Shown: piece after piece, positions 9,480-18,733 of the stretch
Position numbering within the stretch: the stretch's first letter is position 1
Layout of the letters: every line of letters starts with the position of its first letter
Source of the DNA: an uncultured Bacteriovorax sp.
GTDB taxonomy: Bacteria; Bdellovibrionota; Bacteriovoracia; Bacteriovoracales; Bacteriovoracaceae
NCBI GenBank assembly: GCA_946481315.1
Contig: CAMLMH010000005.1
Location: forward strand, 124,001 to 188,000
Length of the DNA: 64,000 bases
Reading direction: 5' to 3'
Translations under genes and position numbers: made by a program
Notes under the pieces: generated by a model
Seen by the model: only the letters and a program-made list of their open reading frames with translations
What the model was told of the DNA's origin: nothing
Databases searched by the model: none

Positions 9480-10185
9480 AAATCCTTAAGCTCACAGCGA
9501 TAGATGTTAGTATCGGTCTGGCCAGCAGAACGTTAAAAGCTTTTTTTAAATATTTTTTTTCTGCAAGAAAGTCGAGAAGCACCGGAGAAAAGCGATAATA
9601 AGTATCAATAAAACTTTTGCCCCATTCATAGGCGGCAATCTTCCATTTAAACTGACGCAGAATTTCGGTGCGATAATCATCTTCCCCGAAACAAGCAGTC
9701 GCTATATAACACTTTTTTGAACTAATCTGAATGCGATGATAGGCATTCTCAAAAGCCTTAGGGTTGTGTGCCTGTTTTTTTAGATTAAATTTCCGAACAA
9801 TCTGAGCATTTACATGCTGATATTTAAAGCCAATTGAAAACTTCATGAATTGTTCCAGACAACGAAAGCATTCTTTCTGAAGCGTCGGGCTGCGATCATA
9901 AGCTTTGGCCAGATCCCAGTAGGCATGACTTATAAGCAGCAATTCAGTCATATCCTTTTCCGGATCAAATAAACTCGGACTGAGTTTTTCTTCAGGAATG
10001 TCGAAATAAAGTGCAAGAACACCGAGATATTTGATGTAGGAATCAACGGCAGAATTCATCCGGTCTTCTTTTACAAAGGCCTGTGCTCTTTTTAAATGAT
10101 TAAGGCGGGTGCGATAAAGTTCTATCACCTGTTCGCGCTTTTTCTCTTCCTTGAGATCTTTGCTGTCGAGTTTCTTCTTGGCCAA
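9466..10185 (-). CDS. CFI-box domain protein of unknown function
   Basis: A 239-residue protein with a charged, helical N-terminal region (about 1-150, TPR-like in character) and a C-terminal segment starting at C159: CYIATACFGEDD, then a helix-rich tail. This matches the CFIATAAYG-type C-terminal domain seen in Bdellovibrio and other bacteria; its function is unknown to me. The start codon is TTG with AGGAGG (10190-10195) just before it. It lies between an outer-membrane protein and the Lpt permease, which hints at an envelope-related job. Confidence 0.7.
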   Translation of the reverse strand: MAKKKLDSKDLKEEKKREQVIELYRTRLNHLKRAQAFVKEDRMNSAVDSYIKYLGVLALYFDIPEEKLSPSLFDPEKDMTELLLISHAYWDLAKAYDRSPTLQKECFRCLEQFMKFSIGFKYQHVNAQIVRKFNLKKQAHNPKAFENAYHRIQISSKKCYIATACFGEDDYRTEILRQFKWKIAAYEWGKSFIDTYYRFSPVLLDFLAEKKYLKKAFNVLLARPILTSIAVSLRIYVKN

Positions 10186-10196
10186 GGGCCCTCCTG

Positions 10197-11078
10197 TTAA
10201 AAGCGCATAGAAACAGCAAAAGAAGTTTCTTTTAACTTCGTTTCCTGGCGGGCAAGTTTAGTGCTCGCCAATTGCGTACTGTTTTTAAGAGCAAACTCCA
10301 GTGCCAGTTTTGGTGAAATCCAGGAAAGACCCATTCCGTTTCCTTTTTCTTCTTTTTGCTTATCGCGGAACGAACCAAATCTAAGATAAAAATCATCCAG
10401 CACCTTAACTTGCAGGGCTCCCCGATAAATGATCGTATCGGAAATCTCATCAGCCGAATAATCAGCACCGACATCAACCGCAGCAGTAATGTAACTCAAC
10501 AAAAGATACTGCAATCCGATTAAGGCCTTAGACTCGTCCCCTTTAGAATTAAAAGCATCATAGGCCACAATACCCAGAGAGGTCTTTTCATCCAGCACAT
10601 GAGTAACACCAAAAACGGTCTGGTAATAATCAGTTTCGGTATTGGTTGATTTAACCAGATCTTCCGATTTACGAATGCTGGTACCAAATGCTGATTTTTC
10701 ACCAATCAAAGAAGAGACAGAAAAGCCCCATCGCTTACGGGCAAAATCAAGCTCCTCCTGGTGCACATAACTTATTGAGCCGCTTAAGTTGGGATTTCCA
10801 TCGGCAGCTACGAATCCAAGTGAATCCGGCTTGTGAATAATGCTGCCTCGGGCATCCTTGAATTGAAGTGAATCGCGTTGAGCATGGACAGTCAAAGTGT
10901 TAAAAAAAGCCAGGCTGGCCGGATTGAGAAAAGCTGCTTCTTCTGCAAGAACGCTTCCTACGCCTGTACCGCCGCGTGATTTTAGCTGCGTTGTCTGAAA
11001 ATCATGTACGCGCGCAAAGGCAGTACTTGATAACAGCGTTAATATGCAAAATAAAGTTTTGGTGATTTGATTGCGAAT
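10197..11078 (-). CDS. outer-membrane beta-barrel protein with a non-ATG (ATT) start
   Basis: About 293 residues. The reading frame runs upstream of its first ATG/GTG/TTG (TTG at 10895) through a clear signal peptide: RNQITKTLFCILTLLSSTAF ending AFA, then RVHDFQTTQ. Next comes a segment (RGGTGVGSVLAEEAAFLNPA) like the start of FadL/TraF-type barrels; the protein ends SFAVSMRF with the terminal phenylalanine of barrel proteins. Between the in-frame stop upstream and the signal peptide there is no ATG, GTG or TTG. ATT at 11078-11076, with AGGA seven bases before it, is the best start. It heads the leftward operon and diverges from galU. Confidence 0.65.
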   Translation of the reverse strand: MRNQITKTLFCILTLLSSTAFARVHDFQTTQLKSRGGTGVGSVLAEEAAFLNPASLAFFNTLTVHAQRDSLQFKDARGSIIHKPDSLGFVAADGNPNLSGSISYVHQEELDFARKRWGFSVSSLIGEKSAFGTSIRKSEDLVKSTNTETDYYQTVFGVTHVLDEKTSLGIVAYDAFNSKGDESKALIGLQYLLLSYITAAVDVGADYSADEISDTIIYRGALQVKVLDDFYLRFGSFRDKQKEEKGNGMGLSWISPKLALEFALKNSTQLASTKLARQETKLKETSFAVSMRF

Positions 11079-11099
11079 ATTACTCTTTCCTTTTAAAAT
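11071..11099 (+). promoter_or_regulatory. candidate sigma-70 promoter for galU
   Basis: TTGCGA (11071-11076), 17 bases, TAAAAT (11094-11099). It would start transcription near 11106, about 20 bases before the galU ATG. It overlaps the start of the divergent outer-membrane gene, so the two genes may compete for polymerase. Confidence 0.4.
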
Positions 11100-11126
11100 A
11101 ATGAGAGATTCAAAAGGAAATTATAC

Positions 11127-12014
11127 ATGAAAATTCGAAGAGCTGTAATACCTGTGGCTGGAAAAGGAACAAGATTTTTACCAGCAACCAAGCAAGTCCC
11201 CAAAGAAATGATTCCCATTATAAATTTACCGATGATTCATTACGTTGTTGAAGAAGCGATTTTGTCGGGTATTGAACAGGTTATTTTCATTACCTCTTCA
11301 GGAAAAAACGCAATTGAAGATTATTTTGATCGTAACTTTGATCTGGAAGACTTCCTGATTAAAAACGGAAAAATTAAGGAGCTGGAACTCATACAGCAAA
11401 TAGGTAAAATGGTGGAAGTGACTTCCATTCGTCAAAAAGAACAGCTGGGTCTGGGGCACGCCGTATTATGTGCAAAAGATGTCGTTGGCAATGAGCCATT
11501 TGCAGTTATTTTAGGAGATGAAATCGTTCGCGGTCCAAATCCGGTAACAAAACAGTTAATTGAAATATCCCGCAAAAACGGAAACACCAACGTTATTGGA
11601 GTTATGGAAATCGATCCACAAGAAACCTATAAATATGGTGTAGTCAAAGGGAATTTTGTCGACGGTAGCAAAAGAACAATGCGCATGACAAACATGGTGG
11701 AAAAACCAAAACCACAAGATGCACCATCAAACCTGGCAACACCTGGAAGATATGTTTTCTGTCCGGAAATCTTTGATGCATTAAAAGTTATCCCTAAAGG
11801 TGTAGGCGGAGAATACCAACTGACCGATGCCATTAATCTGCTGGCAAAAGAGAGTGAGGTTTATGCTCACATCTTCGAAGGACAACGATTTGATACCGGA
11901 AATATCGAAGGTTATTTAAATGCAACGATCGAATTTGCGCTGATGAATAAAGAGTCTGAACCAATGATGCGCAAACTGATTAAAGAAAAAGTTGAAAAAT
12001 ATAATATAAAGTAG
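11127..12014 (+). CDS. galU: UTP-glucose-1-phosphate uridylyltransferase
   Basis: A 295-residue nucleotidyltransferase making UDP-glucose for envelope sugars. The N-terminal signature VAGKGTRFLPATKQVPKEM, the later VEKP segment and GGEYQLTDAI are typical of bacterial GalU, and the length is normal. AAGGA at 11114-11118 is a good ribosome-binding site. It leads a rightward run with a secreted protein gene and priA. Confidence 0.95.
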   Translation: MKIRRAVIPVAGKGTRFLPATKQVPKEMIPIINLPMIHYVVEEAILSGIEQVIFITSSGKNAIEDYFDRNFDLEDFLIKNGKIKELELIQQIGKMVEVTSIRQKEQLGLGHAVLCAKDVVGNEPFAVILGDEIVRGPNPVTKQLIEISRKNGNTNVIGVMEIDPQETYKYGVVKGNFVDGSKRTMRMTNMVEKPKPQDAPSNLATPGRYVFCPEIFDALKVIPKGVGGEYQLTDAINLLAKESEVYAHIFEGQRFDTGNIEGYLNATIEFALMNKESEPMMRKLIKEKVEKYNIK

Positions 12015-12020
12015 GTAGTA

Positions 12021-12959
12021 GTGAATACAATTAAGCGGTTTGTTCTGGCATTTTCTATTTGGTCTGTATCTCTTGTGTCAATAGCATCAGTGCCAACAGA
12101 AGAGGGATTACTCAAAAATCTTAACAATGCAGATTTACCCGGACAGTTTCTGACTATTAAAATGATGGTCCAGAGTCTGGCTGAACCGGACAAAACGGAC
12201 TACGTGAAACTTATCATCTCGCTGGAGAATCCAGCCGTTATCAGTGCTCTTCAGATTGTCTATAATAATTCTCAGATGCAAAATTCTCAGGTCAAAAACG
12301 TAAAACTGCTTCCTGATTTGTTGAGTGTCATTCGCAAAGAAAAAGGTCAGGAGCGGGCATTGTTTTATGCCGCTATGGTTATGCTGACAACGAATCGTTC
12401 CAGCGGAATGGAAACTTTCCTGGAAAAAAACGGAGTGAGTATAGTCAAAAATAAATCTATTCTGAATGAAGACAAGATGAAACTGTTGCGTGCGTACAGA
12501 ACTCATCTGGTAACAAATAAAGGTCGGGGTGATGCCGGCTCACCTCTCAATCCGGAAGATCCAAGAGCAAAGGAGAAAGCACTGGAACTTTTTCGTGCAA
12601 ATACATTCAAACGTGCCCCGAATATTGAGCTGATTAAGAAAGACAATGAATTCATGTGGAAAGCAGATTGGAAATCTGTTCAAGGCTATTTTTCAAACGA
12701 AGAAAGACGTCTGCGTCAGATCGAAGTCAATGCACCTGAAGGTCAAATAAGGCTGGACGCAAGTACTTACGTCTTATTTAACGGGGTTAATGAATTTCCA
12801 AAGTACATAGGTATGCTTGACCAGAAAGGAATCAATTATAAAATTCAGACGTTGAGCCTTGATACACGCCTGCGTGCAGATAAGCGGTTGTCTGACACAT
12901 TCGAGGAACTCAAAAAAGTACCCGGGCAGGAACCAGTCGTTTATCCTTTCTTGTTTTAA
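12021..12959 (+). CDS. exported protein of unknown function
   Basis: A 312-residue protein starting with GTG, six bases after galU. It has a signal peptide (core RFVLAFSIWSVSLVSIASVP) with cleavage near residue 24, then a mainly helical, charged mature part and no cysteine-based or catalytic motif that I can see. Near the C-terminus, residues around 245-275 (IRLDASTYVLFNGV) look beta-rich. Its stop codon overlaps the priA ATG as TAATG, so it is co-translated with priA, although nothing suggests a shared function. Confidence 0.6.
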   Translation: MNTIKRFVLAFSIWSVSLVSIASVPTEEGLLKNLNNADLPGQFLTIKMMVQSLAEPDKTDYVKLIISLENPAVISALQIVYNNSQMQNSQVKNVKLLPDLLSVIRKEKGQERALFYAAMVMLTTNRSSGMETFLEKNGVSIVKNKSILNEDKMKLLRAYRTHLVTNKGRGDAGSPLNPEDPRAKEKALELFRANTFKRAPNIELIKKDNEFMWKADWKSVQGYFSNEERRLRQIEVNAPEGQIRLDASTYVLFNGVNEFPKYIGMLDQKGINYKIQTLSLDTRLRADKRLSDTFEELKKVPGQEPVVYPFLF

Positions 12960-14974
12960 TGGAAAAAAAATATTTCCTGGTTGCGGCCAATACACCTTTT
13001 AATGATTCGCTACTGACTTATTCAGCAGATGCTGAGCTGGCTTCTAAGCTCAGAAGGGGAATGCTCGTAGAGGTGCCTCTGGGTAAAAGCCGGACAATAG
13101 ATGGGTGCGTTTGGTCAGGTCCTATGACCAAAGAACAACTCAATACGATGGATGTCTCAAAAATTAAAGACATCAAGTCTATACAGAACAATTTTATACT
13201 CGAAGAAAAAGAATGTGAGCTGTTTCAATGGATGGCGAATTACTATCATTATCCGCTGGGACAACTCATCGTGGATGTACTGCCCTCAATTTTAAAAAAA
13301 CCACGCAAGCTAAATTTTGATCAGGGGAAAGGTGAACCATGGACTTTTCAGCTCTCAACGGAACAAGCGGAAGCAGTTTTTAAAATTCAAAGTGAGGGAC
13401 TTGATCATTTTTCAAAATGGTTATTGCATGGAGTGACAGGTGCAGGCAAAACAGTTGTTTATCTAATGCTGATCAAAGAAATTATTCGGCAGGCTAAGTC
13501 AGTTTTATTTTTACTCCCAGAAATAAATCTTACGCCGCAATTTCTTAAAACTTTTCAGACCTATCTGAATGTACCTATTTACTCCTACAACAGCTCTATC
13601 AGCAATTCAGATAAGTATGGACTCTGGAAACTTCTGCAAGAAGATCAATCTCCTAAGTTGATCCTGGGAGTTCGGAGCAGTGTTTTTTTACCGATTAAAA
13701 ATCTGGGATTAATTATTGTAGACGAAGAACATGATCAGTCCTTCAAACAAGACGATCGCTGTACTTATAATGCCAGGGATATTGCCATTAAAAGAGCATC
13801 GCTGGAGAAAATTCCGGTCATTTTGGGATCAGCAACTCCAATGGTCGAAACATACAAGGCTTTTGTCGATACTAATTACTATTTACCAATGAAGAAAAGA
13901 GCTCAGTCAGCAAGTTTGCCTGAAATTCATATGGTAGATATGCGCGGAAGGGCACGGATAGATACAGAGAAAATGCTCTGGCCTTATAGTAGTGAAAGTA
14001 TTTTTAAAATTCGCAAAGCCCTGGAGAAAGGAGAACAGGTATTAGTGTTCATAAATCGCCTGGGCTATGCAAGTTATTTACAGTGCAATGCCTGCGGACA
14101 CCAGTTTGCCTGCCCTAACTGCAGCACGAATCTTAAGTATTTCAAACGCCGAAGCGAACTTTCTTGCCAGACTTGTGAATATAAAATACCAGCACCCGAA
14201 ATGTGTCCTGAATGCATGAACCTTCAGTTGTCTCCTAAAGGTTTCGGAACAGAAAAAGCTCATGAAACTCTACGGGATCTGTTCCCTCAAAACAAAATTG
14301 AACGCTTTGACCGTGATGAAATAAAGACTTTTGATCAGCTGGAAACTACGCTGGAAGCTTTCCATCAAAGAGAAATAGATGTACTGGTAGGAACACAAAT
14401 GCTCTCTAAGGGGCATAACTTTCACAATGTGAATCTGGTCGTCATCTTAGGAATCGATTCTCAGTTAAACTTTCCAGACTTTCGATCTAATGAAAGAGTG
14501 TATCAGACACTCACCCAGGTTAGTGGCAGGGCTGGACGTTTTGGTGCTCACGCGGAAGTACTGATCCACACGCTGGCTCCGGAAAACAAAGTTTTTACTT
14601 ACGTTAAAGATCATAGCTTCAGCGAGTTTTACTCGGATGAAATTCCGATGCGGGTGATGTGCTCATCACCCCCACTGAAAAAGATTATTCTGCTGTATTT
14701 TAACGGCAAAGATCAGGGTGAAGTGATCAAGACGAGTTCTCAGGCCGCTAATCGTTTGCGTGAACTGGCACATAATCATTTCTCTAAAGTAGATATCCTG
14801 GGTCCGAAGCCTTCTCTGGTAGAAAAGAAGGTCAATAAATTTACCTGGTCTATAATGATGAGAAGTGATGATATCAATCAGCTTCACAACCTGCTCAATA
14901 CTTTTACTCGTAGCTGGCAAGCAGATCACACTATCTCCCTGAAAATTGATGTAGATCCTTATTATTTTGATTAA
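12959..14974 (+). CDS. priA: primosomal protein N' (replication restart helicase PriA)
   Basis: A 671-residue superfamily 2 helicase that reloads the replisome at stalled forks. The N-terminal DNA-binding domain is followed by the Walker A site GVTGAGKT (residues 158-165), the DEEH box (255-258), GSATP, and a zinc-binding insertion at about 375-425 with paired cysteines (CNACGHQFACPNC, CQTC, CPEC). The helicase motifs VGTQMLSKGHNF and QVSGRAGR follow. The length is slightly below the E. coli protein. Its ATG overlaps the previous stop codon. Confidence 0.95.
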   Translation: MEKKYFLVAANTPFNDSLLTYSADAELASKLRRGMLVEVPLGKSRTIDGCVWSGPMTKEQLNTMDVSKIKDIKSIQNNFILEEKECELFQWMANYYHYPLGQLIVDVLPSILKKPRKLNFDQGKGEPWTFQLSTEQAEAVFKIQSEGLDHFSKWLLHGVTGAGKTVVYLMLIKEIIRQAKSVLFLLPEINLTPQFLKTFQTYLNVPIYSYNSSISNSDKYGLWKLLQEDQSPKLILGVRSSVFLPIKNLGLIIVDEEHDQSFKQDDRCTYNARDIAIKRASLEKIPVILGSATPMVETYKAFVDTNYYLPMKKRAQSASLPEIHMVDMRGRARIDTEKMLWPYSSESIFKIRKALEKGEQVLVFINRLGYASYLQCNACGHQFACPNCSTNLKYFKRRSELSCQTCEYKIPAPEMCPECMNLQLSPKGFGTEKAHETLRDLFPQNKIERFDRDEIKTFDQLETTLEAFHQREIDVLVGTQMLSKGHNFHNVNLVVILGIDSQLNFPDFRSNERVYQTLTQVSGRAGRFGAHAEVLIHTLAPENKVFTYVKDHSFSEFYSDEIPMRVMCSSPPLKKIILLYFNGKDQGEVIKTSSQAANRLRELAHNHFSKVDILGPKPSLVEKKVNKFTWSIMMRSDDINQLHNLLNTFTRSWQADHTISLKIDVDPYYFD

Positions 14975-15050
14975 GTATTAAAGAAAATCCCGATTTTGAC
15001 CGTTAAGACGAAGAGAACTAGTAAGACTTTGGTCTACAAGGAAAATTCGT

Positions 15051-17081
15051 ATGAAATTTAAAAAGAATGCTGTCGCTACTCAACTCATTTTGGGAGCCCT
15101 TCTTAGTAATTCTGCTTTGGCGGGACTTACTAGCGTGAGGAAACCGACTGATGCAGCAACAAGTAGTAATAAAAGTTCCAGCGGACCATCTAATGTAAAA
15201 GTAACACAGGCTCAAAAAGTAGATGATCAAAAACTCGATTTAAAGGAAGGAGTAAGTAGTAAAGCATGTAATCGCGATATGAATTCTGCTGAATACTTCC
15301 CTTTGGATATTTTCCGTCACTTAACTTTAAACGGTGACTCAATTAAGTTTGAAATTCGTCCTGATAATAAAATCATGGTTAAAGTTCCACCAATTTATGA
15401 TGCATGTGGAAAGTTCAAACCAGTGCTCAATCAGGATAAAGAAACTAAAAATGTTACGATCATGATGACTCTCGAAAATAATATGAAATACGGTGAGTTT
15501 GTAGAATGTTTGAATGGCAAAAAGCCAGTTAAAGAAGGCGAAGTAAAGCCAGCTGACGTTCTAACTGATGGCGCTGTTGATCATACAAAAATTTCAGGCA
15601 AAGATTATTCTGAATATTCTTATGTCTTTGATTATGAGTTCGATAAAAAAGCGGATATTAAGAAAACAGTAAAACTGAGTTATGGGTTTCCGGTCGCCTA
15701 TGACAACAAAGAAGGATATGAAAATCCATATGGAGTTGATTCAAAAGTAGAACTTCCTTCCAGTGCCTGTATGGTTGCGGAAAAAATTGCACCTGAACTT
15801 GTTTATCTGAACAAGGGCCAGGATGTGTTGATTGAGGAATTGAACACAATTTGTATGTCAAAAGACGCTCAGAGAATTGCGGAAGCAAGAAAAGCGATTG
15901 GTAACGCCGATGCATTAACAGATATTGCCGAAAAAATAAAAAAAGAACTTGATGCCGCATATTTGTCTGCTGTTAAAACACGCGTGACGGAAATTGCAGC
16001 AGAAATGGGAAAAATCGAAGACAAAATTAATAAAAACAAAGACACGATGGATGAAGCAACTGCGAAAAAAGAAATTGCCAAATATGCAGAGCTGGCTAAA
16101 GAGCTAGATTCTAAATTTTTGAACCCGGCAATTTATCGTTTAGATACTTTAATGCAGGATCGTGACAAGACAGAAGATACAGCTGTTCACAAAGCCATCG
16201 ATGATGAAATTAAAAAGATTAACGAAGAGGTTTCAGCTTTCTCTAAACGCCAGCCAACTTCATTTGCCAATATCTATTCATTGATGGAAAAGCATGCGAT
16301 TACCGACCAGGCGAAGACAATTGAAGACATTCGTCTGAAGTCCTACCTGTACGGAAAAGTTTATGCCGGACCGGTTGATGAAAAGCGCGGTAAACCTCTT
16401 ACTTTTGAAGCTGCCAATCAGCAACAGGTAGATAGACTGCAGAAGTTTGACCGTACACTTACTGACTGGACTGATCAATACCTGGTTGGACAAGGAAATC
16501 TATATCCAATTAAGAAAACTGAAAAAGAGAGACAAGCAGTCATTGATCGTATGAATACACGTTGGGCCGCTTACGAAAAGAAAGAATACTCTGATTATTA
16601 CAATTACTGCGGTACAGGTATGACTGGTGGAGTGAAAAATCCGATCAAGTGTAAAGACTTCATGAACGGAGTAAATCAAAGAAGAAATAATGAGCTTAAA
16701 CGCAGAGATAAAGACCTGTACTATATTAAAGGAAGAAATGCGAAGCTGGAAAAAATGGGCATGAACTGGAATGAGTATCAGCGAAAAATCGCAAGCCGTG
16801 AAGCACAGGAAACGGATCTTTATGAGCCATACGGGTCTTCCTATACATCTTACGAAGATAATTTCACGGATCGTTTCCCGCAATATGGTGGACCATCGAC
16901 GACTACTGCCTATGATCCATCAATGTATAATATGGGTTACCAGAATCCGATGATGATGCAAATGCCTCAAATGCAGTCGCCATATATGTATGGAGCGCAA
17001 ATGCCAATTCAGCAAGGTCAGTTCCAGATGCCTCAAATGATGCCGCAGCAGCAGATGGGTGGGGCATGGCCGGGTATTTAA
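15051..17081 (+). CDS. large exported coiled-coil protein with M/Q/P-rich tail
   Basis: A 676-residue protein with a signal peptide (core AVATQLILGALLSNSALA, cleavage near residue 25). A globular region to about residue 260 has several cysteines, then a lysine/glutamate-rich, coiled-coil-like stretch covers about 270-400. The last 60 residues are dominated by methionine, glutamine and proline (pieces such as MMMQMPQMQSP and QFQMPQMMPQQQ) and are probably disordered. AAGGAAA at 15038-15044 is a good ribosome-binding site, and TTGACC near 14998 may be a -35 box. No known family is recognised; a surface or periplasmic structural protein is a guess. Confidence 0.65.
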   Translation: MKFKKNAVATQLILGALLSNSALAGLTSVRKPTDAATSSNKSSSGPSNVKVTQAQKVDDQKLDLKEGVSSKACNRDMNSAEYFPLDIFRHLTLNGDSIKFEIRPDNKIMVKVPPIYDACGKFKPVLNQDKETKNVTIMMTLENNMKYGEFVECLNGKKPVKEGEVKPADVLTDGAVDHTKISGKDYSEYSYVFDYEFDKKADIKKTVKLSYGFPVAYDNKEGYENPYGVDSKVELPSSACMVAEKIAPELVYLNKGQDVLIEELNTICMSKDAQRIAEARKAIGNADALTDIAEKIKKELDAAYLSAVKTRVTEIAAEMGKIEDKINKNKDTMDEATAKKEIAKYAELAKELDSKFLNPAIYRLDTLMQDRDKTEDTAVHKAIDDEIKKINEEVSAFSKRQPTSFANIYSLMEKHAITDQAKTIEDIRLKSYLYGKVYAGPVDEKRGKPLTFEAANQQQVDRLQKFDRTLTDWTDQYLVGQGNLYPIKKTEKERQAVIDRMNTRWAAYEKKEYSDYYNYCGTGMTGGVKNPIKCKDFMNGVNQRRNNELKRRDKDLYYIKGRNAKLEKMGMNWNEYQRKIASREAQETDLYEPYGSSYTSYEDNFTDRFPQYGGPSTTTAYDPSMYNMGYQNPMMMQMPQMQSPYMYGAQMPIQQGQFQMPQMMPQQQMGGAWPGI

Positions 17082-17102
17082 AAAAAAGAAATTTTAGCTA
17101 AT

Positions 17103-17138
17103 AAAAAAAGCCCTCATACGAGGGCTTTTTTATTTTTT
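17103..17138. terminator. bidirectional rho-independent terminator
   Basis: Stem AGCCCTC (17109-17115) and GAGGGCT (17120-17126) with a four-base loop, flanked by an A run on the left and a T run on the right. It can stop transcription of both the coiled-coil protein gene and the convergent porin gene. Confidence 0.9.
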
Positions 17139-17144
17139 TGATGA

Positions 17145-18629
17145 TTAGAAAGTGACCGCGGTATTGACTTGAAGAAGTAATGAGTTTTCCGCTTCGTTTG
17201 TTACACCCGCGGTATTAGTGTAGCTGAAGTAATCACCAGTCATTAAGTAACCAAGACCAGCACCAATAGAAACTTCATTGTTCCACCGGTATGTGGCATT
17301 TAAATCGATTTCTGTTCCCAGGTAATCATCCTGAGTTGCAATGGCACTGAAGATACGATTTTTTGTGTGATTGAAAGCAGCTCTTCCGGCAATGGCAGCT
17401 TCTTCAGCTTTAGCGTAGATAACAGCAGAGTCGAATGTCCATTTTTCTGTGCTGTATGATGAGCGCAGTTTCAAATACATGCTGTTGGTAATGTATGAAT
17501 CATAAACGCTGTCAGTGCCAGCAGCACCCGCTGCAGAGTTTGGTGTTCCAATTGCCGCCAGATTGTATCTGAACAGTAAATTAGCCACCTGATAGTTTGG
17601 ATGCAGGTAGAGAGCTCCGAACTTGCTGGAAGATCCATCGTGTCCACTTACTTTTCCGCCGTCTAGTCCAACTGTCCATGAATCATTTACGCGAAAATTA
17701 GATTGGAGCAAAAAGGCTTTAGCTGAAAACGTCGTGATATTTCCAGTTGCGTTTGTACGTCCCAGGTCGCCATCTACCAGGGGAACTTCCAGTGCAATAT
17801 CAAATTTGCCCCAGGCTTTCTTAACATATAGATCCGTAACTTTTACTTCAGTCTGGCCAACGTTTTGTACAGTTGGTGCTGTTTCAATGCTGGTGTTGTA
17901 AAAATTGTTGTATGAGTTGCTGGATTTTACAGCGTAATGAATTCCGAAAGCGATGTCTCTTTCGTCGTTATCATAAAGCAGTCCTAATCCATATTCTTTA
18001 GCATTGGTTGCTCGCGTAAGTCCGGGATTGGAAATTTTTGACCAGAATGGATTAATATGAAAATTTCCAATTTTCAGTTTCATGGTAATTCCGTCACGTG
18101 AGTAAATGTGACGATCCCAGGCGTTTGCTCCTTCATTGTAAATAGCACCCATACCCCAATGATAGGAATGTCGGCCGATTAAATAAGTTGCTGTATCTGA
18201 GTAAAGTTCAATATAGGCTTTTTTGATATCGACTGATTTGCCCTGAGCTTTGTTGTGGTGATAAAGTGAAGCCGTATTGTTACCTGATTGATTGACTTCC
18301 GGAGCATCTCCTAAAAATCCTCCATTGGCATAACCAGTAGATAATTCTCCTTTAAAAGTGGCTGCATCGTTGATGATCATAACCGGACTTAAACGGAAAA
18401 CATAACTTTGCCAGGAAGCAGTTGATTGATTGCCACTGTCTAATCCCACTTCTTGTGAACCAGGAGCAGTTGAAGTGACATCGGTCTTAGATGAAATTCT
18501 TCGGAAATCACTAATTAGTGTTGAATCAACACCAAAAACACCATGCCAGTCGATGGGAAGAGCGTGCGAGACCACAGGTGTAGTCACGATAGCAGCCGTG
18601 AGAAATAGTCTGTTGAGGGGCTTAAACAT
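17145..18629 (-). CDS. porin-like outer-membrane beta-barrel protein
   Basis: A 494-residue protein with a signal peptide (core LFLTAAIVTTPVVSHA) and a mature part made of alternating polar and aromatic strands, rich in G, N, S, T and Y. It ends in QVNTAVTF with the C-terminal phenylalanine that the BAM machinery recognises. No substrate motif is visible, so a general or nutrient-uptake porin is the reasonable call. It has its own strong promoter and shares a terminator with the convergent gene, so it is a single-gene unit and probably well expressed. Confidence 0.75.
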   Translation of the reverse strand: MFKPLNRLFLTAAIVTTPVVSHALPIDWHGVFGVDSTLISDFRRISSKTDVTSTAPGSQEVGLDSGNQSTASWQSYVFRLSPVMIINDAATFKGELSTGYANGGFLGDAPEVNQSGNNTASLYHHNKAQGKSVDIKKAYIELYSDTATYLIGRHSYHWGMGAIYNEGANAWDRHIYSRDGITMKLKIGNFHINPFWSKISNPGLTRATNAKEYGLGLLYDNDERDIAFGIHYAVKSSNSYNNFYNTSIETAPTVQNVGQTEVKVTDLYVKKAWGKFDIALEVPLVDGDLGRTNATGNITTFSAKAFLLQSNFRVNDSWTVGLDGGKVSGHDGSSSKFGALYLHPNYQVANLLFRYNLAAIGTPNSAAGAAGTDSVYDSYITNSMYLKLRSSYSTEKWTFDSAVIYAKAEEAAIAGRAAFNHTKNRIFSAIATQDDYLGTEIDLNATYRWNNEVSIGAGLGYLMTGDYFSYTNTAGVTNEAENSLLLQVNTAVTF

Positions 18630-18681
18630 AAGAAATACTCCCTAGAAGAGGCGAATTAACATTGGTAAGATTCATCAAAAT

Positions 18682-18710
18682 ACTATATGAAATGGTAGTA
18701 ATTAAGTCAA
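18682..18710 (-). promoter_or_regulatory. strong sigma-70 promoter of the porin gene
   Basis: On the minus strand: TTGACT (18705-18710), 17 bases, TATAGT (18682-18687), each five of six to consensus. Transcription would start near 18675, about 45 bases before the porin ATG. The promoter lies within the extended N-terminal frame of the divergent PBP gene, which argues for the shorter PBP start. Confidence 0.75.
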
Positions 18711-18733
18711 AAACTACGAACATACAGAACACT

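Noticed and set aside
18662..18733. Extended N-terminus of the PBP from TTG 18662
   Set aside because: A strong minus-strand promoter for the porin lies inside it and the resulting leader is not signal-like; kept as a caveat.
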